From Bacteroidota bacterium (lineage in GTDB: Bacteria; Bacteroidota; Bacteroidia; UBA4408): a stretch of DNA of 64,000 bases. Each line of letters opens with the position of its first letter. The stretch's first letter is position 1. Location: contig JADKHO010000001.1 in the NCBI GenBank assembly GCA_016721765.1, forward strand, positions 310,001-374,000, in the 5' to 3' direction. Shown here piece after piece: positions 44,860 to 53,982 of the stretch. Under the pieces are notes generated by a model that did no database searches, had not been told where the DNA came from, and saw nothing but the letters and a program-made list of their open reading frames with translations. The translations under genes were made by a program, and so were the position numbers.

Positions 44860-45369
44860 TTAAATTTTATCGTACACTAAATAGCTGAGTGCATATTCAT
44901 TCTTCACATCCGGCGGGGTATCGCGGCTGCTTATCAATTTATATTGCGCTAAATCTAATGCAGGGAAATAAGCATCCCCTTCAAATTTGTGGTGCACACG
45001 GGTAAGGTAAATACGATCAGCTAAATGTAAACTTTGGGCATAAATTTGCGCACCACCAATAATAAATAGCTCCGTATCGTTTAACGCTCTTCCCTTCTGA
45101 ATGGCTGCTTCAATTGAATTTACGACCACACATCCTTCGGCTTTAAAATCGCTTTGACGGGTGATAATAATATTTGTTCGGTTTTTAAGCGGGCGAAATT
45201 TTAAGGGAATAGAATCGTAATTTTTTCGACCCATAATAACGCAATGCCCGATTGTTGTATCTTTAAAATACTTCATATCGGCCGGTAAATGCCAAATTAA
45301 ATCGTTGTTCTTTCCAATTACATTGTTTTCGGATGCTGCAACAATTATGGAAATACGTGTTTGATTCAT
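44860..45369 (-). CDS. folA: Dihydrofolate reductase
   Basis: A 169-residue enzyme with ISIIVAASENNVIGKNNDLIWHLPADMKYFK at the start, RKNYDSIP, IIGGAQIYAQSL and the C-terminal strand. It regenerates tetrahydrofolate with NADPH. It follows thyA by 18 nt, so dTMP synthesis and folate recycling are co-expressed. Confidence 0.96.
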   Translation of the reverse strand: MNQTRISIIVAASENNVIGKNNDLIWHLPADMKYFKDTTIGHCVIMGRKNYDSIPLKFRPLKNRTNIIITRQSDFKAEGCVVVNSIEAAIQKGRALNDTELFIIGGAQIYAQSLHLADRIYLTRVHHKFEGDAYFPALDLAQYKLISSRDTPPDVKNEYALSYLVYDKI

Positions 45370-45387
45370 ACACTCAAAATCAGATTA

Positions 45388-46182
45388 TTATACGGCAACA
45401 GCTGCCTTAATATGAGGATGCGGATCGTAATTTTCGAGTGAAAAATCTTCGAACTTAAAATCAAAAATATCTTTTACCTCCGGATTTATTTTGAGTGTGG
45501 GCAATGCACGAAATTCACGGCTCAACTGTAGTTTAGCTTGCTCAATATGATTGGAATAAAGGTGCGCATCACCCAAAGTATGAATAAAATCGCCCAGTTG
45601 TAAGTTGCACACTTGCGCAATCATTTGTGATAAAATAGCATAAGAAGCAATGTTAAAAGGTACGCCTAAAAAAATATCAGCACTGCGCTGATACAGTTGG
45701 CAACTGAGTTTTCCATCGGCTACATAAAACTGAAAAAAGGCATGGCAGGGGGGCAATTTCATGTGTTCGATTTCGCCTACATTCCATGCACTCACAATCA
45801 TGCGGCGGCTATCGGGTGTATTTTTTAATTGCTGAATGACTTGACTAATTTGATCGATGTGCTTGCCATCAGCAGTAGGCCAGCTGCGCCATTGAGAGCC
45901 ATAAACAGGACCTAAATTCCCATTGGCATCAGCCCATTCGTCCCAAATTTTAACGCCATTCTCTTTCAGGTAGTTGATATTGGTATCCCCTTTCAAAAAC
46001 CAAAGTAACTCATGAAGAATTGATTTTAAATGGAGCTTTTTGGTAGTAAGTAAAGGAAAGCCTTGTTGTAAATCATAACGCATCTGATAGCCAAATACAC
46101 TGATGGTTCCGGTTCCGGTTCGATCGGTTTTGCTTGCTCCATTATCGAGCACATAGCGCATTAAATCGTGGTATTGTTTCAT
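45388..46182 (-). CDS. thyA: Thymidylate synthase
   Basis: A 264-residue enzyme of the same length as that of E. coli. The nucleophile is C146 in LPPCHAFFQFYV; RTGTGTISVFG near the start binds phosphate, and QRSADIFLGVPFNIASYA and HTLGDAHLYSNH are intact. It converts dUMP to dTMP and supplies dihydrofolate to FolA. Confidence 0.98.
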   Translation of the reverse strand: MKQYHDLMRYVLDNGASKTDRTGTGTISVFGYQMRYDLQQGFPLLTTKKLHLKSILHELLWFLKGDTNINYLKENGVKIWDEWADANGNLGPVYGSQWRSWPTADGKHIDQISQVIQQLKNTPDSRRMIVSAWNVGEIEHMKLPPCHAFFQFYVADGKLSCQLYQRSADIFLGVPFNIASYAILSQMIAQVCNLQLGDFIHTLGDAHLYSNHIEQAKLQLSREFRALPTLKINPEVKDIFDFKFEDFSLENYDPHPHIKAAVAV

Positions 46183-46351
46183 TGAGAAATATTGTTGTAC
46201 AAAAATAGTTATGCGAGGTGTTTAAACCCTAAATAATGGGATTTATTTGTGGGGATTTTATTCACAAAAAAACTTTGGATTAAAAACTTGATTTGCAGAA
46301 AAACCTTATTCAAGCTATTTCCTGTAAATTATCCTTTACTTATGCTATATT

Positions 46352-46549
46352 TCAGCCATTCTTTCGCATTGAAAATAGCGTTTTATCGAGCGGAGGAGGA
46401 TTTTTGTAATCTATATTAAAAGCAGATGCCGATAAATACCAGCCAGCTGCCCAACGCTGCGCCGGTGTTTTTTTTAGCCAATATTCCTTAGTGTTGTCAG
46501 CTTCCCTAAAGGATTGTATTTTAAAACTGTTTCTGTCTAAACGATACAT
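46352..46549 (-). CDS. Small conserved-looking protein (65 residues), function unknown
   Basis: The product has the pattern LDRNSFKIQSFREADNTKEYW, then AQRWAAGWYLSASAFNIDY and PLDKTLFSMRKNG. I recall similar short proteins in Bacteroidota, sometimes next to nucleotidyltransferase-like genes, but no such partner is present here. It may be a remnant of a two-gene module. It ends 169 nt before thyA begins on the same strand. Confidence 0.5.
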   Translation of the reverse strand: MYRLDRNSFKIQSFREADNTKEYWLKKTPAQRWAAGWYLSASAFNIDYKNPPPLDKTLFSMRKNG

Positions 46550-46568
46550 TGTGAAAGGTAATGAAAAA

Positions 46569-47804
46569 TTATCCCATCAAAATACCGGCAATAGTAGCCG
46601 ATAAATAAGATGCAAGGGTACCACAAAGCAGCGCTCTCATACCAAGCTTTGCCAAATCAGCTCTACGTTCCGGTGCCAAAGCTCCAATTCCGCCAATTTG
46701 CATTCCCACACTACTGAAGTTTGCAAAACCACAAATTGCAATACTGATAATGAGTGTTCCCTTCTCGGTTAATATTGGTACAGCCTGACTGGTTAAATTT
46801 TTAAAAGCAACAAATTCGTTAACCGTGATTTTTTGTCCTAATAAGGTAGCGGCATTGCTCACATCGCTTGCAGGAATTCCCATGCACCAGGCTAAGGGAT
46901 AAAACAGTTTTCCGAAAATAAAATCCAATGTTAATCCAGTATAAATGTGTCCGAGCATCCAGTTTACCATCGCAATTAAAGCAATAAATCCAATCAGCAT
47001 GGCAATAACATTCATTGAAATTTTAAATCCTTCGGCAGCACCGTGACTGATGGCATCAATTAAATTGCTGTATTCGCTTTTCACTTCCAGTTTCACATTG
47101 CCCATGGTTTGGGACTCTTCGGTTTCGGGATACACAATTTTGGAGATAACCAATGCGCCGGGAGCAGCCATTAAACTTGCAGCAATTAAATACTCCGCTT
47201 TAGCTCCCATGGCCGCATACACAATTAAAATTCCGCCTGCAATACAAGCTAAGCTTCCACTCATGCTGGCCAATAATTCGCTCTTAGTCATGCTAGATAA
47301 ATATGGTCGAATCATAACTTGTGCTTCTACCTGCCCCACAAATGCACTTGCTACATTGCTTAGCGCTTCGGCGCCACTCACACGCATAATAAAATTCATG
47401 GCTTTTGCGATTACCGAAACAATGCGCTGCATAATACCGGCATAATAAAAAATGGCAACCAATACACACACTAAAATAATGGTAGCGGTAATGTTAAAGG
47501 CAAAAACAAAGGTGTGTGGAGTGGCATAATTATTTACACTTCCATCAAAGCCAATGGTGCCAATTCCGCCATACACAAAATTGGCGCCTTCCTTAGCAAA
47601 CTGTTCAATTTTTTGCATTCCCTTTCCTAAGGTTTGGAAAAAGCGCGTTACCGGGGGTATTTTCAAAATTAAGATAGCAATCACGATTTGAAGTGAGATA
47701 CCACTAATTACCAAACGATAATTTATTGCTTTTCGATTATTTGAAAACAAAAAAGCGATTCCGAAAATCAATACTACTCCTAGTAAGCCTGTAAATCTTT
47801 CCAT
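46569..47804 (-). CDS. Concentrative nucleoside transporter (CNT/NupC family)
   Basis: A 411-residue membrane protein with the CNT core: GAEALSNVASAFVGQVEA and the substrate-binding segment near MTKSELLASMSGSLACIAGG, then NEFVAFKNL and ICGFANFSSVGMQIGGIG. It should import nucleosides with sodium or protons. It is followed by the small gene at 46352 after 19 nt and preceded by the bifunctional nuclease gene at 14 nt. Confidence 0.93.
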   Translation of the reverse strand: MERFTGLLGVVLIFGIAFLFSNNRKAINYRLVISGISLQIVIAILILKIPPVTRFFQTLGKGMQKIEQFAKEGANFVYGGIGTIGFDGSVNNYATPHTFVFAFNITATIILVCVLVAIFYYAGIMQRIVSVIAKAMNFIMRVSGAEALSNVASAFVGQVEAQVMIRPYLSSMTKSELLASMSGSLACIAGGILIVYAAMGAKAEYLIAASLMAAPGALVISKIVYPETEESQTMGNVKLEVKSEYSNLIDAISHGAAEGFKISMNVIAMLIGFIALIAMVNWMLGHIYTGLTLDFIFGKLFYPLAWCMGIPASDVSNAATLLGQKITVNEFVAFKNLTSQAVPILTEKGTLIISIAICGFANFSSVGMQIGGIGALAPERRADLAKLGMRALLCGTLASYLSATIAGILMG

Positions 47805-47818
47805 ATATGTTTGATTGG

Positions 47819-48433
47819 TTAGGTGTTTTTACGTTTTGCTATTTCATCGCGCAAATGGGTAGCGCGTTCGTAATCTTCTTCTTCAATGGCTTTACTTAAT
47901 TGATGCTTTAGCTCATCTGAAGTATAGGATGCATATTCTGTTTGAGGATCTTTTGACTCGATGCTTTCTTCTGCAGATTCATCCTTTTGTAAATCTTCCA
48001 ACACATCGTCTTCCAACAGAATGCCGGCAGTGCTTAAAATAAAATCGTAGGTATATATGGGGCAATTAAAGCGCAATGCAATTGCAACTGCATCTGAGGT
48101 GCGAGAGTCAATTTCCTCTTCTTGTCCACCATTATTGCAAATAATTTTTGAAAAGAAAACCCCTTCAATTAAATTATAAATAATTATCTCGGTAACGCTA
48201 ATTGCAAATTTATCAGCAAACGACTTAATGATATCGTGGCTTAATGGGCGAGGTGAAACCATTTTTTCCAACTGCATGGCAATGGATTGTGCTTCGGCGC
48301 TGCCAATAATTATAGGTAGTTTTTTATTTTTTTTGGGTTCAATCAACACTAAAGTAAAGGAACTCGAGTGAGTTTGGCTATAGGATAAACTTAAAATTTC
48401 GAGTTTAATTTTTCGCATATTTTTCTTTTGCAA
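47819..48433 (-). CDS. Bifunctional nuclease family protein with UVR motif
   Basis: A 204-residue protein. Residues 6-150 are the DUF151/bifunctional nuclease domain (LPIIIGSAEAQSIAMQLEK, SRTSDAVAIALRFNCPIY), reported to act as DNase and RNase in some bacteria and plants. The C-terminus carries a UvrB/UvrC-type motif (LSKAIEEEDYERATHLRDEI). An acidic linker joins them. A start at the internal methionine (48418) would also fit. Its stop lies 14 nt before the nucleoside transporter gene. Confidence 0.88.
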   Translation of the reverse strand: MQKKNMRKIKLEILSLSYSQTHSSSFTLVLIEPKKNKKLPIIIGSAEAQSIAMQLEKMVSPRPLSHDIIKSFADKFAISVTEIIIYNLIEGVFFSKIICNNGGQEEEIDSRTSDAVAIALRFNCPIYTYDFILSTAGILLEDDVLEDLQKDESAEESIESKDPQTEYASYTSDELKHQLSKAIEEEDYERATHLRDEIAKRKNT

Positions 48434-48474
48434 AAACAGAAAAAGCGGTTACCCGCTTCACTGAAATTTTAGTA

Positions 48475-49455
48475 TTAATGTTGATTTGCTTTGAATTGCT
48501 TAATTGCTGCTGTTAACTTTGGCACAACCTCAAATGCATCGCCAATAATGCCATAATCTGCAGCTTTAAAGAAGGGCGCTTCAGGATCCTTGTTAATTAC
48601 TACAATTGTTTTGCTTCCATTCACCCCTGCCAAATGCTGTATGGCTCCTGAAATACCTATAGCAATGTACAAATTAGGTCGAATGGCAATTCCGGTTTGT
48701 CCTACGTGTTCGTGGTGTGGGCGCCAACCGATATCACTTACCGGACGCGAACAGGCAGTTGCAGCACCTAATGCTTTTGCAAGGTCTTCTACAATTCCCC
48801 AATTCTCCGGTCCTTTCATTCCACGGCCTGCCGAAACTACTAACTCTGCTTCAGGAAGAGAGAGTTCATTGCTTTCTTTCTTAACTTCTTTCACCTTTAT
48901 TCTCGACTCAACACCATCCAGGTTAACTGCAAAATCAACAACCTCAGCTGTTCCCTCACCCAAAACAACCGGGAAAGAATTGGGTAGTAAGGCAATTACT
49001 TTTTTAGTAGCATGTATCACATATTCGGCAACAGCCTTTCCTGAAAATACATTTTTTTTAACCGAAAAATTTGCCCCATCAATTTGCGGATAATCCACTG
49101 CAGCGGGAACAAATCCGCCTTTCAAGCGAGCAGCCAATCGGGGTGCAATTGCTTTCGAAGTAAAGTCGTGAGAAAACACAATAACATCCGCTTGTTCGGC
49201 GGCGGCGGCTTGCTCCAATGCCATCGTCATCAATTGCGAATCGTAATTGGCCAACTTGTCGTTTTTAATTTGGAGCACTTTGGTGGCTCCTGCCTTACCT
49301 AATTCAGCCAATAGTGAATCTTCTGCATTACCAACAAAAACAGCAGTCACACCGGTATTCAACTGAGCTGCAATCTTGGCTGCATAATTACTTGCTTCCA
49401 ATGAAGCCTTTTTTACCTTTCCTTTTGAAATCTCAGCGATTACGAGTACTGACAT
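48475..49455 (-). CDS. etfA: Electron transfer flavoprotein alpha subunit
   Basis: A 326-residue ETF alpha subunit with the C-terminal FAD-binding signature RPNLYIAIGISGAIQHLAG and VVINKDPEAPFFKAADYGIIGD. It holds FAD and passes electrons from acyl-CoA dehydrogenases to the quinone pool. It follows etfB by 68 nt; no ETF-quinone oxidoreductase gene is in the window. Confidence 0.95.
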   Translation of the reverse strand: MSVLVIAEISKGKVKKASLEASNYAAKIAAQLNTGVTAVFVGNAEDSLLAELGKAGATKVLQIKNDKLANYDSQLMTMALEQAAAAEQADVIVFSHDFTSKAIAPRLAARLKGGFVPAAVDYPQIDGANFSVKKNVFSGKAVAEYVIHATKKVIALLPNSFPVVLGEGTAEVVDFAVNLDGVESRIKVKEVKKESNELSLPEAELVVSAGRGMKGPENWGIVEDLAKALGAATACSRPVSDIGWRPHHEHVGQTGIAIRPNLYIAIGISGAIQHLAGVNGSKTIVVINKDPEAPFFKAADYGIIGDAFEVVPKLTAAIKQFKANQH

Positions 49456-49523
49456 ATTTTTTGAAATTAACTGCGCTGTTTTCGGAGCGCTATTTTTATA
49501 CTTTTTTCTTAGCGTCTTTTGAC

Positions 49524-50264
49524 TTAAATAACTTTTGCATCACTGTGGAGCAATTCAACCAATTGTTCAGGAGTATCTGCGCTCACGTATTTGCAATCCA
49601 CTTTACCGGCTGCAAGCGTATAACCCTTAATGGAAGTAAGTGCTTGAGTACCCGAAGCCGGAACAACGGTTAAAGGTTTAGTGCGTGCTGCCATAATACC
49701 GCGCATATTAGGAATTCTTGCTTCGGCCATCCCTTTGTTTGCGCTGAGCACAAATGGAGTGCTGCATTCCAACACTTCAGTTCCACCGTCAATATCGTGC
49801 TCTATGGTTGCTACTGCGCCATTCATATCTAATTTAGTTGCCAATGAAATATAAGGCAGGTTCAATAATTCTGCAATCATAGCACCAATGGAGGCGCCGT
49901 TGTAATTAATGGTTTCTTTACCCGCCATAATCAAATCGAAATTGCCGGTTTTGGCATAATTTGCAATTTGTTCGGCCACTACAAAAGCGTCGGTTGGTTC
50001 AGCATCAATCCTTACTGCATCATCGGCACCAATTGCAAGCGCTTTTCTAATTACTGCGTCATTATCAGCAGCTCCAACATTAATAATGGTAACATTCCCA
50101 CCAATCGTTTCCTTTAGTTCCAATGCGCGCACTAAGGCATACCACTCGTCATAAGGATTCACAATGTATTGCACATTGTCTTCATTAAATTTAGTATCGT
50201 TTTCTTTGAAGGAAATTTTAGTGGTGGTGTCGGGAGCTTTGCTAATGCATACTAGGATTTTCAT
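49524..50264 (-). CDS. etfB: Electron transfer flavoprotein beta subunit
   Basis: A 246-residue ETF beta subunit with VNPYDEWYALVRALELKE at the start, AGKETINYNGASIGAMIAE in the middle and the signature region EARIPNMRGIMAARTKPL. It binds AMP and docks dehydrogenases. It is the first gene of an etfBA unit. Confidence 0.95.
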   Translation of the reverse strand: MKILVCISKAPDTTTKISFKENDTKFNEDNVQYIVNPYDEWYALVRALELKETIGGNVTIINVGAADNDAVIRKALAIGADDAVRIDAEPTDAFVVAEQIANYAKTGNFDLIMAGKETINYNGASIGAMIAELLNLPYISLATKLDMNGAVATIEHDIDGGTEVLECSTPFVLSANKGMAEARIPNMRGIMAARTKPLTVVPASGTQALTSIKGYTLAAGKVDCKYVSADTPEQLVELLHSDAKVI

Positions 50265-50451
50265 ACCGTTGTCTATCGTTTGTTATACTGATTGCAAACT
50301 TAAATAAAAAAGAGGGATTAAGAAAGATATTCTAATTACAGCCTAATTATTTTTCAACAAAAGGAATTTATCAGCAAAGCCCAAGAGAATAGCCCCAAAG
50401 GGAGGCTTAAGCGCTTTACTTATTAAGACTTTATAAAATCAAAAAATAAGC

Positions 50452-50459
50452 TACTTTTG
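50452..50459 (+). promoter_or_regulatory. -7 element of pdhB
   Basis: TACTTTTG matches TAnnTTTG and lies 23 nt before the pdhB ATG. The -33 region is not clear. Confidence 0.45.
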
Positions 50460-50482
50460 TTATCCTAATTTTTTACTAAACT

Positions 50483-51466
50483 ATGAAAACATTACAATTC
50501 CGTGAAGCATTGCGCGAGGCGATGAATGAGGAAATGCGCAGAGATGAAAAGATATTCTTGATGGGCGAAGAAGTTGCCGAATACAACGGTGCTTACAAGG
50601 TTAGCCAAGGGATGTTGGCCGAATTTGGCGCCAAACGCGTTATTGATACCCCCATTGCAGAACTTGGATTTGCAGGAATTGCAGTTGGAGCTGCCATGAA
50701 TGGCTTGCGTCCGATTGTGGAGTTTATGACCTTTAATTTTTCCTTGGTTGCCATTGATCAGGTAATTAACTCTGCTGCTAAAATGATGAGCATGAGTGGC
50801 GGTCAATTTACCGTTCCAATTGTTTTTCGTGGCCCAACCGGTTCTGCCGGGATGTTGAGTTCACAGCATTCTCAAGCTTTCGAAAACTGGTATGCGAACT
50901 GCCCTGGATTAAAAGTAGTTGTACCTTCCAATCCGGCTGATGCCAAAGGTTTGCTAAAAGCATCCATTCGTGATAATGACCCGGTTATTTTTATGGAAAG
51001 CGAGCAAATGTATGGTGATAAAGGTGAAGTTCCGGAAGGAGAATATATTATTCCTATTGGAGTGGCCGATATTAAACGAGAGGGAAAAGATGTTACAATT
51101 GTTTCTTTCGGAAAAATTATGAAAGTGGCTTTAGCTGCGGCTGATGAATTGGCAAAAGAAGGCATACAAGCTGAAGTAATTGATTTACGCACGGTACGAC
51201 CAATTGATTATGCAACCGTTATAAAAAGCGTAAAAAAAACCAATCGCTTAGTAATTGTAGAAGAAGCATGGCCATTGGCTTCCATCTCTTCTGAAATTAC
51301 TTTTAAGGTACAAAGAGATGCATTCGATTATTTGGATGCTCCTATTTTGAGAGTAACTTCGGCAGATGTTCCATTGCCCTATGCACCCACTTTAATTGAA
51401 GCAGCGTTGCCCAATGTGGCGCGCACAGTTAAGGCAGTGAAACAAGTGATGTATGTAGTGAAATAG
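50483..51466 (+). CDS. pdhB: Pyruvate dehydrogenase E1 component subunit beta
   Basis: A 327-residue transketolase-like beta subunit. MGEEVAEYNGAYKVSQGML and DTPIAELGFAGIAVGAAM are typical of E1 beta, with GPTGSAGMLSSQHSQAFE and the C-terminal TSADVPLPYAPTLIEAALP. With an E1 alpha subunit it decarboxylates pyruvate on thiamine diphosphate. The alpha and E2 genes are not adjacent. Confidence 0.94.
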   Translation: MKTLQFREALREAMNEEMRRDEKIFLMGEEVAEYNGAYKVSQGMLAEFGAKRVIDTPIAELGFAGIAVGAAMNGLRPIVEFMTFNFSLVAIDQVINSAAKMMSMSGGQFTVPIVFRGPTGSAGMLSSQHSQAFENWYANCPGLKVVVPSNPADAKGLLKASIRDNDPVIFMESEQMYGDKGEVPEGEYIIPIGVADIKREGKDVTIVSFGKIMKVALAAADELAKEGIQAEVIDLRTVRPIDYATVIKSVKKTNRLVIVEEAWPLASISSEITFKVQRDAFDYLDAPILRVTSADVPLPYAPTLIEAALPNVARTVKAVKQVMYVVK

Positions 51467-51523
51467 TGAAAAATATCCTAAAGAAAACTCCACAAATTTT
51501 ACACATCATTTAATAGACTTGCA

Positions 51524-51727
51524 ATGAAAACCCTAACAATTGAACTCTATCATGATTCAGCTAGAAAATTAATTAAGGATTTGGAAGACCTTAAAATTCT
51601 GAGGGTAGTAAAAACCGAGTTAAAAAAGAAAAAAGATATTGCGTCTAAATTTTCAGGAAAATTATCTGTAAAAACAGCAAATGAACTGCACACTTATGTT
51701 GCAAAAAGCAGAAAAGAATGGAGTTGA
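51524..51727 (+). CDS. Antitoxin-like partner of a VapC toxin
   Basis: A 67-residue protein with no classical DNA-binding motif: MKTLTIELYHDSARKLIKDLE, then a lysine-rich stretch and ISSKFSGKL-type end (here IASKFSGKLSVKTANELH). Similar small proteins precede PIN-domain toxin genes in Bacteroidota. It overlaps the vapC-like frame by 10 nt, which supports a toxin-antitoxin pair. Confidence 0.65.
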   Translation: MKTLTIELYHDSARKLIKDLEDLKILRVVKTELKKKKDIASKFSGKLSVKTANELHTYVAKSRKEWS

Positions 51728-52108
51728 ATTATTTAGTTGATACCAATGTAATAATTGATTTCTTTAAAGGAAATTTACCTGAAAGTTCGCAATTAGTGCT
51801 GGCTAATTTAATTAACAACAAGATAAAAATTTCTGTTATTTCCAAAATAGAGTTATTGGGTTTTCCAAATGCATCCAAAAAAGAAATCGCCCTACTTTAT
51901 GAATTCTGTGATGAAGCTAAGATATACCAAACTTGATGATGCTGTAATTTCTGCGACAATTCCATTAAGGCAAAAACACAAAATTAGATTACCTGATTCG
52001 ATAATAGCTGCAACCGCATTAACAAATAATTTGAAATTGATTACACATAACCTCAGTGATTTTAAAGGTATTCCTAATTTAATTTTGCTGGATTCATTCA
52101 ACATTTAA
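51718..52108 (+). pseudogene. VapC-type PIN-domain toxin, broken by a +1 frameshift
   Basis: Frame one gives MELNYLVDTNVIIDFF (D8), SKIELLGF (E45) and EFCDEAKIYQT, then a stop at 51936. The +1 frame continues directly with LDDAVISATIPLRQKHKIRLPD, SIIAATAL and a normal end at 52108. One extra A in the AAA at 51929-51931 explains the shift; without it the product would be a full PIN toxin of about 129 residues. The acidic catalytic residues are split between the two frames, so the gene as written makes no active nuclease. Confidence 0.85.
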
Positions 52109-52115
52109 AAAAATT

Positions 52116-53939
52116 ATGAAAAAAATTCTCATCCTAGTAGCAACAATTGGCATATTTACTGCCTGCAACAACTCATCCTCTGAATCGAACGGCAACGAAA
52201 AAGTTCAGGCCGATGCGCAAAAGTATCTTGAAATCTACAACAGCGAATATCAGCGGCTCACCATCGCTGCAAATGAAGCTTCCTGGAAGTCGAATACCTA
52301 TATTGTTGAAGGTGATACTGCAACTAAAAATGCCACCAACCGCAGCAACGAAGCCATTGCAACTTACACCGGTAGCAATGCCAACATTGATAGTGCAAAA
52401 AAATATTTGGCGATTAAAGAGCAATTAACCGAATTGCAAGTAAAGCAATTTCAGTTTATACTATACAATGCCGCCAACAATCCCGAAAGTTTGAAAGACA
52501 TGGTGAAAGAGCGCATTGCAGCTGAAACCGAGCAGAACGATAAACTCTTTGGCTATAACTTTATGCTGGATGGTAAAAAGGTATCAACAAATGATATTGA
52601 TGCTATTTTGAACAAAGAAACAAATGTGGAGAAGCGCGAAAAAGCGTGGGAATCGAGTAAGCAAGTTGGGCTGGTTTTAAAAGACGGTTTAGCCAATCTG
52701 CAAAAATTGCGCAACAATACTGTTAAACCACTTGGCTTCCCGGATTACTTCAATTATCAAGTATCAGATTATGGAATGAGCACCGAGGAAATGATGAAAA
52801 TGAATCAACAAATGATTAAAGACATCTGGCCTTTGTATCGCGAATTACATACCTGGGCCAGATATGAATTGGCGAAAAAATATAACGTGAAAGAGGTGCC
52901 TGAATATTTGCCGGCACATTGGTTAAGCAATCGCTGGGGGCAAGATTGGAGTGGACTTGTAGAAGTAAAAGGATTGAATTTAGACAGTGTTTTAAAATCA
53001 AAAAGCAAAGAGTGGATGGTAGAGCAAGCTGAACGTTTTTACGTAAGTTTAGGCCTTCCTAGTTTACCAAAATCATTTTACGAAAAATCCGATTTGTATC
53101 CTGCTCCGGCAGATGCCAAATACAAAAAAAACAACCATGCCTCCGCTTGGCACATGGATTTGGATCAAGATGTGCGTTCTTTAATGAGCATTACCCCCAA
53201 TTCCGAATGGTATGAAACATTGCACCATGAGTTAGGACACATTTATTATTACCTCTGCTATTCCAATCCCGATGTTCCAATTGTATTGCGTTCCGGAGCG
53301 AATCGTGCGTATCATGAGGGTTTTGGAAGCATGATTGGAATGGCTGCAATGCAAAAACCATTTTTAGCCGGCTTGAATTTAATTCCTGCGGATGCTAAAA
53401 CAGATGAAACGCAAACACTTTTAAAAGAGGCATTAAACTATATTGTATTTATTCCTTGGAGCGCAGGTGTAATGACCAATTTCGAGCACGAATTATACAG
53501 CAATAATTTGGCAACTGATAAATACAATGCAACCTGGTGGAACTTGGTAAAAAAATATCAAGGAATTGTCCCTCCCAATCCACGGGGTGAAGAGTATTGC
53601 GATGCTGCTTCTAAAACACACATCAATAACGATGCGGCACAGTATTATGATTATGCACTTTCGTATCTTTTTATATTCCAAGTGCATGAACACATCGCAA
53701 AAGAAATTTTACATCAAGACCCACATGCCACCAATTACTATGGCAATAAAGAAGTGGGAACTTTCTTAAAAAACATAATGAGTCCAGGTGCGAGTAAAGA
53801 TTGGAGAGAAGTGTTTAAAGCCAATACCGGCGAAGATTTAAGCGCAAAGGCAATGCTAAATTATTTTATGCCTTTGATGGATTATTTGAAAAAAGAGAAT
53901 GCAGGTAGGAAATATACTTTGCCTGAAGCGATTGATTAA
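52116..53939 (+). CDS. M2-family peptidyl-dipeptidase (ACE-like) lipoprotein
   Basis: A 607-residue zinc metallopeptidase. The lipobox FTAC gives a lipidated Cys17. The zinc site is H371-E-L-G-H375, with the third ligand E401 in AYHEGFGSMIG. The fold and length match the angiotensin-converting-enzyme family, which removes C-terminal dipeptides. It is probably periplasmic or surface exposed and takes part in peptide use. It starts 8 nt after the vapC remnant. Confidence 0.9.
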   Translation: MKKILILVATIGIFTACNNSSSESNGNEKVQADAQKYLEIYNSEYQRLTIAANEASWKSNTYIVEGDTATKNATNRSNEAIATYTGSNANIDSAKKYLAIKEQLTELQVKQFQFILYNAANNPESLKDMVKERIAAETEQNDKLFGYNFMLDGKKVSTNDIDAILNKETNVEKREKAWESSKQVGLVLKDGLANLQKLRNNTVKPLGFPDYFNYQVSDYGMSTEEMMKMNQQMIKDIWPLYRELHTWARYELAKKYNVKEVPEYLPAHWLSNRWGQDWSGLVEVKGLNLDSVLKSKSKEWMVEQAERFYVSLGLPSLPKSFYEKSDLYPAPADAKYKKNNHASAWHMDLDQDVRSLMSITPNSEWYETLHHELGHIYYYLCYSNPDVPIVLRSGANRAYHEGFGSMIGMAAMQKPFLAGLNLIPADAKTDETQTLLKEALNYIVFIPWSAGVMTNFEHELYSNNLATDKYNATWWNLVKKYQGIVPPNPRGEEYCDAASKTHINNDAAQYYDYALSYLFIFQVHEHIAKEILHQDPHATNYYGNKEVGTFLKNIMSPGASKDWREVFKANTGEDLSAKAMLNYFMPLMDYLKKENAGRKYTLPEAID

Positions 53940-53982
53940 TCATATTTCGACACTAAAAACCCATTCAGGAATTCATCATAAA

